Below are positions 17,682 through 27,313 of a stretch of 64,000 nt of DNA, one piece after another. Source of the stretch: SHZL01 sp963784425 (lineage in GTDB: Bacteria > Pseudomonadota > Gammaproteobacteria > Xanthomonadales > SZUA-36); NCBI GenBank assembly GCA_963784425.1, contig CAWARM010000007.1, positions 124,001 through 188,000 on the forward strand, in the 5' to 3' direction. Each line of letters starts with the position of its first letter. The first letter of the stretch is position 1. The notes under the pieces were generated by a model that worked only from the letters and a program-made list of their open reading frames with translations, searched no databases and had not been told where the DNA came from. The translations under genes and the position numbers were made by a program.

Positions 17682-18829
17682 TCAGCCCTGCACCAGTGAA
17701 AACTGGTTATAGCGGCGGTTCAGGCGGGCCATGAGCCAGATACCGCCAAGGGAAACGGCCGAGTAAACCGAGAATGTCAGGAACATGATTTCCACAGGCC
17801 GCCCGACGATATTGTTGGTCGTGCCGACCATCACCGAAACGATTTCCGGGTAGCCAATGGCGGCGCCCAGCGAGGTGGCCTTGAAGATGTTCAGGTAGCA
17901 GGTGGTTAGCGGCGGAATGATGACGCGCAACGCCTGCGGCACGATGACGTAGCGTAAAACGCTGGTGGCGGATAGCCCGAGCGAGCGAGCAGCCTCCCAC
18001 TGGTGCTTCGGCACGGCCGCAAAGCCCGCCCGGATGACTTCGGCAACGGAACTTGCGTTGTACAGTGACAGACCCAGAATGAGCGCAGCGAGCTCCGGCG
18101 TGATCACCCAATCCGCTACGTAGCCGAACTTCTGCAAGCGGGGAAAGTTCCAGTCGATGGCCAGGGCAAGCCAGGACACGATGGCCAGCAGCAATGAAAT
18201 TTCCACTACCTCCCCCGCAAAGCGTGCGGGCTGGCTGCGTTCCGGCGATACATCCCAGCGCCAACAGCGCCAGGATAAGAGCCGGCCAGCCCGGACCCCC
18301 GGGCGCCGCTGGGCGACCATTCGATGCCAGGCAAAAACATCCCGCGATTGTTGATGAACACCATCTGCCCCAGTTGCCAGCTTTCGGCGGATGAAGGCAG
18401 AGCCCGCAGCACAACGTAGTACCAGAAGAATATTTGCAGCAAGGCCGGTATGTTGCGAAATATCTCTATGAAGGCCTGCCCCATCGTATTGAAAAACCAG
18501 TCCCCGCTCAGGCGGAACAGGGCCACGACGAGCCCCAGCAGAGTGGCCAGGCTGATGGAAAGAAACGCGAGCAGCAGCGTGTTGCAAATGGCCATCGCAA
18601 AGGCCATGTACACCGGTGAGTCCGCAGAGTAGGCGAACAGCGTCTGGTTGATATCAAAACCGGAGCGCTTTTGCAGGAAATCAAACCCGGACTGAACGCC
18701 GAGCCGGTCCAGGTTTTCCAGGGTGGTATTGCCAATGGCGAGCAGCAGCACTGCGATCAGCGCCAGCACCGAGAGTTGCACCAGCCAGCTGCTGATGGAA
18801 GCGTGGTTACTGGGCAGGGGCCTGCTCAT
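17682..18829 (-). CDS. aapQ: Amino-acid ABC transporter permease (AapQ-like, frameshifted)
   Basis: The N-terminal frame (from 18829) carries the permease start and the segment FIEIFRNIPALLQIFFWYYV. The C-terminal frame (to 17682) has the EAA loop AARSLGLSATSVLRYVIVPQ. Between about 18310 and 18245 the hydrophobic continuation PGWPALILALLALG lies in the third frame, so two one-base insertions within a GC-rich 60 bp (one next to a G5 run) explain the break. Corrected length is about 381 residues, normal for AapQ. This looks like sequence error rather than decay. Confidence 0.8.
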
Positions 18830-18842
18830 GTGTCAGGGCCGG

Positions 18843-19490
18843 TCATGCCTTGCGGCTAAGCGCCGCCTGCAACTGCGCTATCACGCGGCCTACCGAATCA
18901 TGCCGGCATACCGTCGCCCACCAATCCTGTAAAGCAGGGCGCGCCGCGAACACGGACTCCTGCCCAAAACGGGCAAAGAACCGCTCCATGTAGAAGCAGG
19001 CGGGCACAAGGGTGCAATCCGCCAGCGTCAGGTGGTCGCCGCAGACATAGCCGCGCGCATACCGCCCGAATAACGTTTCGCCCAGCAGGGCCTGCAAGCC
19101 GTCCACGGCCCTGCACAGAGAACGCACCCCATCCTGCAGCCGGCAGCGTCTTTCCATCGCGCGCAAGCCGAATATTCCCGGAAAAAGATAGAGGTCGACT
19201 GCCTTTATGAACGCGCGCATTTTCGCGGTTTCCAGGGCGTCAGCGCCGCGCAGCGAGGGATGGGATAAAGGTCTTCAAGGTATTCCTGGATGGCGGCTGA
19301 CTCGATAATGAATTCGTCTCCGACCATCAGGATGGGGGTTTTTCCCATGGGATTCAGGCTGCATGTTGCGGGGCCCAATCCCGACCCACATCGGGCCCCG
19401 GATGTTCCACCCGCAGCTCAACGGCTTTTTCATAGACCTGGATCAACACCCGGGCGGAAAATGGGGAGGTAGGTAAGGCGATTAGCTTCA
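18843..19490 (-). CDS. Glutathione S-transferase-like protein (two frameshifts)
   Basis: The start is the Met of MKLIALPTSPFSARV, the thioredoxin-fold N-terminus with Ser/Pro at the glutathione site. After a break near 19372 the next frame gives LNPMGKTPILMVGDEFIIES then AAIQEYLEDLYP, the classic cis-Pro and ESxAI glutathione-binding motifs. A second break near 19262 leads to the helical C-terminal domain (RAFIKAVDLYLFPG; CGDHLTLADC). The two indels cancel, giving about 215 residues. Its role in the operon is unclear: conjugation, dehalogenation or isomerisation are all possible. Confidence 0.75.
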
Positions 19491-20519
19491 TGAAATCGAG
19501 CGGAAGGGCAAGGCGAACATCAGTCCGCCATCCCTCCATAATTTGTTAGGGCCGCGCTCAAGGCCAATGGGAGTGAGGTTTCGCTCCCACACGTCCTGGT
19601 AGCTGCCGACCAGCTTGATGATGTTGTAGGCCCAGTCATTGGACAGGTCCAGTTTGCTGCCGAAGTCGCCGTACACTCCGAGCAGGCGCTGGACTTCCCG
19701 GTTTCCGGAGTCGCGACGCACGGCATCGACGTTTGCCTGGTTGATGCCATGGAGTTCCGCCAGCAGGCGCACGTTGAACGACCACCAGACGATGTCCCGC
19801 CAGCGCGAATCATTCTGTCGCACCAGCGGGCCCTGGGGTTCGCTGGATATGGTTTCTTCCAGGATGACGTGTTGGTCGCGGTCGTGCATGCCCGCAGACC
19901 TTGTGGAAAGGGCGGCTCTTTGCATGGTCAGCGCATCACACCGGTCTGCCTGGTAGGCTTCCAGCGCCTTGTCGGTGTCGGCAAAGGTAATGAGCTCGTA
20001 GCTGAGTTCCGCGTTCTCAAAATAGTCGGCGAGGTTCTGCTCCAGGGTGGTGCCCTGGGCGACGCATATCGTGGCGCCGGCAAGCTCTGCGGCGCGCGTC
20101 ACGTTTTTCGATTTGCGCACCATGAATCCCTGCCCGTCGTAGAAATAGATGCCGGCATAATCCAGGCCCAGGGACGTGTCACGCAGATAGGACCAGGTTG
20201 CGCCTGCAGGGAAGAGATCAATGGCGCCCGATTGCAACAGGGTAAAGCCGGTTTGTGGCGTGGCCAGGACATATTCCACTTTCAGTTCGCCAAACACGGC
20301 AGCGGCGATGGTTTTACAATGATCGATTTCGAATCCGGCACGCTCCCCGGCGGCGTTAAGGTAGCTGAAACCCAGGCCCGATTCAGTGATACCGCACTTC
20401 AGGTACCCGCGCTCCCTGACCTCGGAAAGCGTATCCGCCCTTAGCGCTGACGATGGCAATGCCATAGCGAGAATCAGCAATGAAAGCGTAATGCCTGGGA
20501 GGGTGCGGTTCGCGGTCAT
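19488..20519 (-). CDS. aapJ: Amino-acid ABC transporter substrate-binding protein (AapJ-like)
   Basis: 343 residues with a signal peptide (LSLLILAMALPSSALRAD). The mature start DTLSEVRERGYLKCGITESG and the motif FTLLQSGAIDLF are typical of the periplasmic family-3 binding proteins, and the length and C-terminal block NIIKLVGSYQDVWERNL match AapJ of general amino-acid importers. The stop overlaps the GST start. The ligand is probably an amino acid or amino-acid-like nitrogen compound, which fits the downstream C-N hydrolase. Confidence 0.9.
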   Translation of the reverse strand: MTANRTLPGITLSLLILAMALPSSALRADTLSEVRERGYLKCGITESGLGFSYLNAAGERAGFEIDHCKTIAAAVFGELKVEYVLATPQTGFTLLQSGAIDLFPAGATWSYLRDTSLGLDYAGIYFYDGQGFMVRKSKNVTRAAELAGATICVAQGTTLEQNLADYFENAELSYELITFADTDKALEAYQADRCDALTMQRAALSTRSAGMHDRDQHVILEETISSEPQGPLVRQNDSRWRDIVWWSFNVRLLAELHGINQANVDAVRRDSGNREVQRLLGVYGDFGSKLDLSNDWAYNIIKLVGSYQDVWERNLTPIGLERGPNKLWRDGGLMFALPFRSIS

Positions 20520-20534
20520 GTGTGCGTGTCTTTG

Positions 20535-22160
20535 CTAGAACTCTTCCTCCGCCATGCCAAAGTCCTTGAGCATCTCCATTGCCGTAATGACACCCATGCC
20601 GCTAATCCCGCCTCCCGGATGACAGGAAGGCCCGGCGAGATACAACTGTTCCAGGGGCCCACGATACTGCGAATAGCCCGGGAATGGGCGGAAGTACCCC
20701 AGTTGCGCAAGCGTGCGCTCGCCGCCTGAAGGCACGCCACCGACAAAGCACGGATTGTACGCTTCCATATCTTCAGGCGAATGGGACACGCTGGCAATAA
20801 TGTTGTCATCTGTCATGTTGGTGGTGTAAGTCCGCAGGGTCTTCATCAGCTCACCAGCATACGCTTCCTTGATATCGGCCCAACCCCCGCTGGCGAGCTT
20901 GCTCGGTACAAACGTATCGATCATGAAGGTATGTTTTCCCTCCGGCGCCCGCGACGGATCGCGCAAACTCCAGCAGTGGCCATGCACGGGTGGCTGGTTC
21001 GAGGGCTTGCCCACGGAGAGTTCGGCAAAATGCCGGTTGATGTCCTCCATGCTGGTGATGGTTCGTTGGAACGGCGATTTGCTGATGCCCTCGCTGCCGG
21101 TGTAACGCGGCGCTTCGTGCAAGGCAAAATGCGTGCGGAACGATGCCACGTCACCAAACGTGAAATTCTTCACCTGGCGCAGGAAGTCATCGCTGAGGTG
21201 TTCCTGGTCCACCAGCCTGAGGAAGGTCTGCTGCGGTTCCAGTGCGCTCACCACGGCCCGGCGGGCAGTGATTTCCGTTCCGTCCTGCAGGCGTATTCCC
21301 CGCGCTACGCCACGGTCGACCCCGCGATCAACGAGTATTTTCGCCACGGGGCTGTTGGTCAGCACCTTTCCGCCGTGGGCCTCAACGTATTTTGCCAGCG
21401 CATTGGGCAGCTCGATGCTGCCGCCGCGCGGTATGGCCTGCCCGTACACGTGGATGGCCGGAATCATGATGTAGAAAATGGAGCCGGCGCCCTGCTGGGT
21501 GGGCTTGATGTTGGGCCCCAGCGCCCAACTGGTGAGGAAGGCCTGGATGTGCGGGTTCTCAAAATTCTCCAGCACGAAGGCGCGCGCGCTGAGGTTATAG
21601 TTGCGCAGCATCCTGAGGCCTTCGGGATTTCTTTCCATGGCCGCCGGCATGAAGCTCGGTGGAGATGGCGGCGAGAACATGTTCCTGCTGAAACCGTCCT
21701 TGATTTCGACAAAGCCATCGTAAATCTCGCGGTAACGCGCGGCATCCTTTCTTGAATATTCCGCAATGCTGTCGCAGGTCTTGTCGATGTCACGATAGAC
21801 AATGACGCCCGGGCCTTCCTCCATCGGATGGCCCATGATCTCGTCTTCGCCCCACAGGTATTCAAGGCCGTATTCCTTCAGCTCGGGCATCAGCTCACGC
21901 ATGACCGGGTTGGAATGGATCCACACGTGATTCGAACCAAACAGGTCGTGCTTGAACCCGGGCTCGGTGAGCTCGAGGGTTACCGCTCCACCGCCGACCC
22001 AGCCGTTGCGTTCCGCGACCAGCGTGCGGATCCCCGCTTTGCACAGCAGGGCCGCGCAGGCCAGGGCGTTATGTCCGCCACCGGCGATGACGACGTCAAA
22101 ATCGGACGTCGCGGCACTATTGGACGCCGCCGAAGCAGACGCCTTGCGAGACTTAAACAT
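20535..22160 (-). CDS. Phytoene-desaturase-like FAD oxidoreductase (copy 2)
   Basis: 541 residues, with an N-terminal extension rich in Ser and Ala before the FAD motif VVIAGGGHNALACAALLCKA. It shares long blocks with the copies at 14894 and 35076 (GFKHDLFGSNHVWIHSNP; FSPPSPPSF; QLYLAGPSCHPGGGISGMG). The presence of two non-identical oxidoreductases in one operon suggests either two successive oxidations or a heteromeric complex. It lies between the ThDP enzyme and the binding-protein gene. Confidence 0.85.
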   Translation of the reverse strand: MFKSRKASASAASNSAATSDFDVVIAGGGHNALACAALLCKAGIRTLVAERNGWVGGGAVTLELTEPGFKHDLFGSNHVWIHSNPVMRELMPELKEYGLEYLWGEDEIMGHPMEEGPGVIVYRDIDKTCDSIAEYSRKDAARYREIYDGFVEIKDGFSRNMFSPPSPPSFMPAAMERNPEGLRMLRNYNLSARAFVLENFENPHIQAFLTSWALGPNIKPTQQGAGSIFYIMIPAIHVYGQAIPRGGSIELPNALAKYVEAHGGKVLTNSPVAKILVDRGVDRGVARGIRLQDGTEITARRAVVSALEPQQTFLRLVDQEHLSDDFLRQVKNFTFGDVASFRTHFALHEAPRYTGSEGISKSPFQRTITSMEDINRHFAELSVGKPSNQPPVHGHCWSLRDPSRAPEGKHTFMIDTFVPSKLASGGWADIKEAYAGELMKTLRTYTTNMTDDNIIASVSHSPEDMEAYNPCFVGGVPSGGERTLAQLGYFRPFPGYSQYRGPLEQLYLAGPSCHPGGGISGMGVITAMEMLKDFGMAEEEF

Positions 22161-22184
22161 TGTGCAAATACCTTTGCAGTGGAC

Positions 22185-23832
22185 TCATGTAAGAAGGCTC
22201 CCGTTGGACCGGACTTCGGGTAACAGCAGGTACTTCCACGGAAAGTCCGTCTCTCCCAGCGGCACTTCGATCACCACCGGCCCTTCCCGGGTAAATGCCA
22301 GGCGAATTTTTTCTCCGAGCTGCTCGGGCGTTTCGGCCCGGTAGCCGGTGGCGCCGAAGGACGTAGCCATGGCGGCAAAGTCCGGGTTGACCAGGTCGGT
22401 GCCGATGACGCGGCCGCCATAACGCAAAGTTTGCGCTCGCGCGACATTGGTGTAGGCGCCATCGCTGAAAACGATGCAGACCAGGTTCAGGCGATACTTG
22501 ACTGCGGTGGCGAGTTCACCGCAATGAAACATAAAGCCGCCATCTCCGCTGATGGCTATGACCCGACGGTCTGGATTAGCGACTTTGACCCCGATTGCCG
22601 TCGGCAGACCGTAACCCAGGTTACCGGCATAGCCGCTGGTGATGAGGGTGCGCGGTGCGTATACCGGAAACCCATACCAGGACGCATAGCCCACCTGGGT
22701 GATTTCGTCGACCAGGATGCCATCCTCGGGCAACTCCTCACGAATCGCCCGCAAATAACTCATCTGCGGTTGGACATTTTCTTCAAACTCCTGCCGGATC
22801 GTTGATTTGAAGGCTTCCAGCTCTTCTTTGCGGGATGGACGATCGGGCAATTTCCGCTTGTCGAGCGCAGCGACCAGGCATGCGGTCGTCTGAGCTGCAT
22901 CCCCAATGATTCCCACGGTAGGTTGGGAAATCCGGCCGATCTCGGTGGGGTCGATATCAATATGAATGGTTTTCAGTCGGGGTCGGTGCCCCAATGCATC
23001 CTTGGATACTTGAAACGGGTGCCGATGGCGATAACCACGTCAACTTCAGGCCACAGGCGATGCCCGGCTGGAAAGCTGTGGCTGAGATAATGACGATCGC
23101 TGAGTATGCCCCGTCCGCCTCGCTGTGAGATGACCGGCGCCTGCAGCATTTCTGCAAGGCGGCGTATTTCCCCGGCCGCATCCACCGCGCCCCCGCCAAG
23201 CATGATCATGGGCTGTTTTGCGCCAGCGAGCAGGTCCGCTGCGCGCTCGATCAGTGCTGCGTCGGCGACGATGGGCTCCTGTTCCTGGACCGGCGCGAGC
23301 ATCTCGACTTCGGATTCCTGGGACATGATGTCCAGGGCCATTTCCAGGGAGACGGGGCGGCGCCGGCCGGTGGTCAGCTGCCGGAACGCTTCCCGCACAG
23401 CAACTGGTGCATGCGACGGATGGTCGATCCGTGTTGCCACTTGGTCAGACGTTGCAGTATGCCCAGCTGGTCCGGAATATCGTGCAGATATCCAATCCCG
23501 CGCCCGATCCCGGTGGACGGTATTTGCCCCGTGAGGCACAAAACGGGTGCATTACCTTCGTAGGCGGTACTTAAAGCTGCTGCGCTATTGAGAACGCCCG
23601 GGCCAGGTACGACCGTGTAGACGCCCACTTTTCCGGTTGATCGGGCGTAGCCGAAAGCCATGTAGGCCGCGCCCTGCTCACTGCGCGTGGTGATGAGATT
23701 GATCTTGTCACCCTGTGCATGCAGCGCATCGAACAACTCATAGGTTTGCCCGCCCGGAATGCCGAAAATGGTGTCCACGCCGTGCTGTAGCACGGAGTCC
23801 ATCAGCGCCCGCCCGCCCTTCATTTTGGCCAA
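22185..23832 (-). CDS. Thiamine-diphosphate-dependent enzyme (acetolactate synthase/benzoylformate decarboxylase type, frameshifted)
   Basis: Three overlapping frames assemble into one protein. The N-terminal part has VDTIFGIPGGQ and the catalytic-type Glu in TTRSEQGAAYMAFGYARSTG. The middle domain has QPMIMLGGGAV. The C-terminal part has the ThDP motif ISGDGGFMFHCGELATAV. One-base deletions near 23440 (a missing G restores KWATRI) and near 22980 account for the breaks, giving about 549 residues, the family norm. It probably decarboxylates or condenses a 2-oxo acid. It is the first gene of the minus operon, divergent from the LysR gene. Confidence 0.82.
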
Positions 23833-23987
23833 TCAGTATCCCCCTGTACCCAGGTTATGGGGTTGCGTGCTGCAGATGCTAAACTCAGCGCACCAACGGT
23901 ATGCAAATTTGGTTTTTTTGACAAACGAAAGTTATTGATCTTTGCCATTAGCTCCCAAACGCCAAGCACCAATTACCAGGACAGGGT

Positions 23988-24940
23988 ATGTCTGTGCAAA
24001 ACCCATCTTCCCCACGCCGCTTGCCGCCGCTGAACGCGGTCCGCGCATTTGAGGCCGCAGCCCGGCATTGCAGCTTCACGCGTGCAGCGGAGGAATTGTT
24101 CGTCACCCAGGGGGCGGTAAGTCACCAGGTCAAGTTACTCGAGGAATGGTTTGGCTTTCTGTTGTTCGACCGCCACAAACGTGAACTGCATCTCACCAAG
24201 AAGGGCGAACTGTACCTGCCTTCGGTCAGGATCATGCTCAACGATTTGCACGAAGCAACCCGGACACTGCTGGATGAAGACAGCGAGCGATTGCTGTGCG
24301 TGTCGGTTGCTTGAGTCCTTTGCGGTCAATTGGCTGATCAACCGGCTCAAGCGGTTCTCCAGTCGCCATCCCGATCTCGACATCCGCCTTACGTCGCAAA
24401 ACCAGATCGACGATTTCGGCAATGTCATAGGCAAGGAGAAGACCAATTGGGTCGACCTGAAATTCGTTACGGCCGGGGAAAGTGGCCGGGATTGCACGTG
24501 ACCAAGTTGTTTGACGAGGAAGTGTTCCCGGTTTGCAGCCCGGAATTGATCGACGAAAAACGGCCGCTGCAGGGTGTGCAGGATCTCAACCAATACGCAT
24601 TGATACATGACGACATGCAGATGTCATGGGAGTCCTGGGCCAGGTCGGCAGGGTCAACCCAACCGCTCAGCACCAGGGGGCCGAAATTCAGCCACTCGCA
24701 TATGGCGTTGCAGGCTGCCTTGAATGGCGAAGGCATTGTAGAGGGGAGGCGAGCGTCCTGGCCATGGGTTACCTGGAGTCGGGCCGGTTGATCCGGCCAC
24801 TCACTATGTCAATTCCAGCCGAGCACTCCTATTATCTTTTGTGCCAGGAACGGATGGTGGGCAATCCCAAGGTCAAAGCCTTTAGTTCCTGGTTGCTCGA
24901 CGAGGCTAAGGCGTTTCGGGAGCGGAAGGGCCAAGCTTGA
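23988..24940 (+). CDS. LysR-family regulator (GcvA-like, three frameshifts)
   Basis: Start preceded by CAGGACAGGG. The N-terminal winged helix (LPPLNAVRAFEAAARHCSFT then RAAEELFVTQGAVSHQVKLL) is typical of GcvA-like regulators. The effector domain continues through three frame changes near 24305, 24485 and 24740 to a proper end (WLLDEAKAFRERKGQA), about 317 residues when corrected. It is divergent from the ThDP gene, the usual place for a LysR regulator of the 14.8 kb operon. Its effector half is repeated at 26186-26685, so decay or recombination is as likely as sequencing error here. Confidence 0.75.
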
Positions 24941-24946
24941 ATTGGG

Positions 24947-25339
24947 CTAACTGATGAGTGCCCGGGTGTGTTGGGGAAAAGCCCGAAGCAGCTTGGCATC
25001 CATCGTCACGGTGGTCGCGTTGCGCGCGACGGCGAGAGCGATGAATTCGCAGTCGTAGGCCGAGCAGTCGCTGTCTTCGACCAGCCTCAGCACAGCTTCC
25101 GAATCCACCTCGAACTCCGCTCCGGCCATCAGGCTCTCGGCTTTTCGCTGCACGCGCATCGCCTGCTCGGCGGACATGAGGCCGCGCCGCATGTAGCCGG
25201 CAAGGACATTGCGAAACTCACTGCGCCACAGGATCGGCGCTGCCCAATCGGGGTTCTGTTCCAGCAAAGCCTCGGAAGCTGCAGTTAAGTCTCCGGGCAA
25301 ATAGAGATATGCGATGACGTTGGTGTCGACGACGATCAC
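24947..25339 (-). CDS. vapC: VapC-type PIN-domain ribonuclease toxin
   Basis: 130 residues. The PIN acidic residues are present: Asp5 in VVDTNV, Glu41 in RSEFRN, Asp96 in SAYDCEFIALA and Asp114 in VTMDAKLL. VapC toxins cleave RNA, commonly initiator tRNA or rRNA. The start overlaps the antitoxin stop by four bases, so the pair is translationally coupled. It ends 6 bp from the LysR stop, converging with it. Confidence 0.88.
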   Translation of the reverse strand: MIVVDTNVIAYLYLPGDLTAASEALLEQNPDWAAPILWRSEFRNVLAGYMRRGLMSAEQAMRVQRKAESLMAGAEFEVDSEAVLRLVEDSDCSAYDCEFIALAVARNATTVTMDAKLLRAFPQHTRALIS

Positions 25340-25581
25340 GGTCGACCGGCGCGTTTGGCGGCATCGATTTCACCTGGAAGGAAGCTCTGTCCGGCAAATT
25401 GGGCGCGAATTTCCCGCGCCTGCGCCAGCCGCTCGGCGACGGAAACTTTGCCGGGAAGCAACACGGACTCGAGGCACACAATCACTTCGCTGTTCAGGCT
25501 CCGTCTGTGCAGTTCGGCGGAGGACTTGAGCCGCTGATAAACCGCATCGGGGATGTTTTTCAATGTAAGCGTAGTTGGCAT
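25336..25581 (-). CDS. FitA/VapB-type ribbon-helix-helix antitoxin
   Basis: 81 residues from the Met at 25581, chosen because it starts directly at the ribbon MPTTLTLKNIPDAVYQRLKS; the frame is open further upstream without family similarity. Residues 1-40 form a ribbon-helix-helix DNA-binding unit (RRSLNSEVIVCLE). The tail (IRAQFAGQSF) would wrap the toxin active site. It neutralises the VapC protein and likely represses its own promoter through the palindrome at 25597-25617. Confidence 0.85.
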   Translation of the reverse strand: MPTTLTLKNIPDAVYQRLKSSAELHRRSLNSEVIVCLESVLLPGKVSVAERLAQAREIRAQFAGQSFLPGEIDAAKRAGRP

Positions 25582-25596
25582 GGCATTGCAACCATA

Positions 25597-25617
25597 ATGG
25601 AACCGATTTGGTTTCAT
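25597..25617 (-). promoter_or_regulatory. Operator candidate for the RHH antitoxin
   Basis: The sequence ATGGAACC-GATTT-GGTTTCAT is an inverted repeat with 7 of 8 arm positions matching. It lies 16 bp upstream of the antitoxin start, the normal position of an autoregulatory operator in VapBC/FitAB modules. Confidence 0.5.
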
Positions 25618-25827
25618 GATGCCACAGGCCCCGCACAAGCACCAGCCCGGCTTCGTATGTTTATTAGCAAAAGTGTGCATCCCTCTGAGCGCGTTACTGA
25701 AGGATGGCGGGTGTGGAACGGGACTACCATCATCTAATGGCCTGTCGTGACGTAGGAAATGCGCTCGGCGCAAGCGGCATCATAGCCTAAATGCTGGCCT
25801 TGGCCATTTACTTCCACTTTCCACTTC

Positions 25828-25856
25828 TTGACATTCGGACATATGTGTCCGATATT
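25828..25856 (+). promoter_or_regulatory. Sigma-70-like promoter with an embedded palindrome
   Basis: TTGACA at 25828-25833 and GATATT at 25851-25856 are spaced by exactly 17 bp. The spacer and the start of the -10 box contain CGGACATATGTGTCCG (arms CGGACA/TGTCCG), an obvious operator overlapping the promoter. The HicB start codon at 25865 is only 8 bp beyond the -10 box, so the transcript is expected to be nearly leaderless. The rest of 25618-25827 shows no gene I can support. Confidence 0.6.
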
Positions 25857-25864
25857 TCTTGTCC

Positions 25865-26185
25865 ATGAAATTCCGATACCCCTGCCAAACCGAACGCGAC
25901 GGCGATTCCCAGGTCGTAGCTTTCCCAACCTGCCGGGGGCTCTGACCCAGGTGGATCCGGGCGAGGATTTCGAAGCGGCAGTCCGAGACTGCCTGGTGGC
26001 TGCGCTCGGTGGCTACGTCGAGCACCGTCTGCCGGTGCCGACTGCTTCGCCCTCCCGGGGACGCGCCACGATCACGCTGGATGTCATGACGTCTGCCAAA
26101 CTGGCGTTGGCCACGGTTATGGCTGCCGAGGAAGTAAGCACCGTCGCGCTGGCCCGGCGACTCGGCGTCAATGAATCGGCGAGGA
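25865..26185 (+). pseudogene. HicB-family antitoxin, frameshifted and 3'-truncated
   Basis: From MKFRYPCQTERDGDSQVVAF the frame breaks near 25920 (one base lost in a T run). It continues as FPNLPGALTQVDPGEDFEAA and then VRDCLVAALGGYVEHRLPVP, the HicB partial-RNase-H-fold signature. A C-terminal Xre-like helix-turn-helix begins (STVALARRLGVNESA), but homology stops at about 26180, where the second LysR fragment starts. No HicA toxin lies upstream or downstream, so this is an orphan. The promoter and operator are intact, so the truncated product may still be made. Confidence 0.65.
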
Positions 26186-26685
26186 AGGACCAAATTGGGT
26201 CGACCTGAGGATCCGGTATGGCCGCGCCAAGTGGCCGGGACTGCACGTAACCAAGCTGTTTGACGAGGAAGTGTTCCGGTTTGCAGCCCGGAATTGATCG
26301 ACAAAAAACGGCCGCTAAAGGCTGTGCAGGATCTCAACCAATACGTATTGATACATGATGACATGCAGATGTCATGGGAATCCTGGGCCAGGTCGGCGGG
26401 ATCAACCCAACCGCTCAGTAACAGGTGGCCGAAATTCAGCCACTCGCATATGGCGCTGCAGGCAGCCGTGAACGGCGAGGGCATTGTCCTGGTCCGCAGC
26501 GTCCTGGCCATGGATTACCTCGATTCGGCCAATTGATCCGGCCACTCACTATTGCAATTCCAGCCGAGCACTCCTATTACCTTTTGTGCCAGGAACAGAT
26601 GGTGGGTGATCCCAAGGTCAAAGCCTTTACCTCCTGGTTGCTCGACGAGGCTAAAGCATTCCGCAAAGACAGGCTTCGCGAATGA
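26186..26685 (+). pseudogene. Partial second copy of the LysR effector domain
   Basis: The DNA repeats the 3' half of the LysR gene (compare 24431-24940) with scattered substitutions. It includes the shared residues of DLNQYVLIHDDMQMSWESWA and the ending SWLLDEAKAF. The DNA-binding half is missing; the 5' end is fused to the truncated HicB. There is one frame break near 26530. In copy 2 the GEGIVLVRSVLAMDYL region is in frame where copy 1 is not. It is a duplicated and decayed fragment in direct orientation, flanking the toxin-antitoxin genes. Confidence 0.8.
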
Positions 26686-26836
26686 CCTCAGCTTTGGCTG
26701 ACGCTATCATGAACGATTGGGCGAATTAGTCTGAGATGCCTTAGAATGACGTCTTATCAAGTGCTCCATGTAATTCACTTCAATTAGTTGGAACAGCACT
26801 GGTTTCCTGAGCCAGCCAGAGAGTCGATCAGAACAA

Positions 26837-27304
26837 ATGGCACGATATAGTCTGCGTCATTCACCAGGCCCATTGATCCGGCGCGTTCATCAGATTGGCA
26901 TGTCCATATTTGCGAATGCATTCGATGGCATCGACCTGACGCCCTTGCAGTTCTCGATCCTGTGGACCCTGCGCGAGAACCCGGGAATCGACCAGATCAC
27001 CTTGGCACAGGCGGTCGCGCTCGATCGCACAACTTGCTCAAATATTGTCATCCGGCTCGAACGGAAAGGCAGCATACGGCGTAAAACCGATCCCGCCAAC
27101 AAGCGCGCGAAGCTGCTTCAGCTGACGGCGAGTGGCGCACGATTGCTCGAATCCGCCGAGGCACCGATGGATCGCGTGCAGGTGAAGTTGATCGAACCGC
27201 TGAGCGCTCAGGAGCGGAAGGCTTTCGTGGCTTGTCTCGAAAAGCTTGCTGAAAGCAGTAACGAACTGAGCCGCGCTCCGATGCGGTTTCTGCCTCTGAA
27301 GTAA
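26837..27304 (+). CDS. MarR-family regulator
   Basis: 155 residues with the MarR winged helix: LTPLQFSILWTLRENPGI, then ITLAQAVALDRTTCSNIVIR then LERKGSIRR. It is convergent with the MFS gene that ends the acyl-CoA ligase operon, and may control that operon. MarR proteins commonly regulate hydroxycinnamate or aromatic-acid genes and respond to CoA thioesters. Its candidate target is the repeated TCAG-N4-CTGA motif upstream of the ligase at 33032-33090. The 150 bp before this gene shows no other feature. Confidence 0.8.
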   Translation: MARYSLRHSPGPLIRRVHQIGMSIFANAFDGIDLTPLQFSILWTLRENPGIDQITLAQAVALDRTTCSNIVIRLERKGSIRRKTDPANKRAKLLQLTASGARLLESAEAPMDRVQVKLIEPLSAQERKAFVACLEKLAESSNELSRAPMRFLPLK

Positions 27305-27313
27305 CCTGCGCTT

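Noticed and set aside
25742..25833. A short minus-strand stretch (KKWKVEVNGQGQHLGYDAAC) resembling an AP2/integrase-type DNA-binding motif
   Set aside because: Only about 30 residues, no continuation and no start; the similarity is too weak to annotate.
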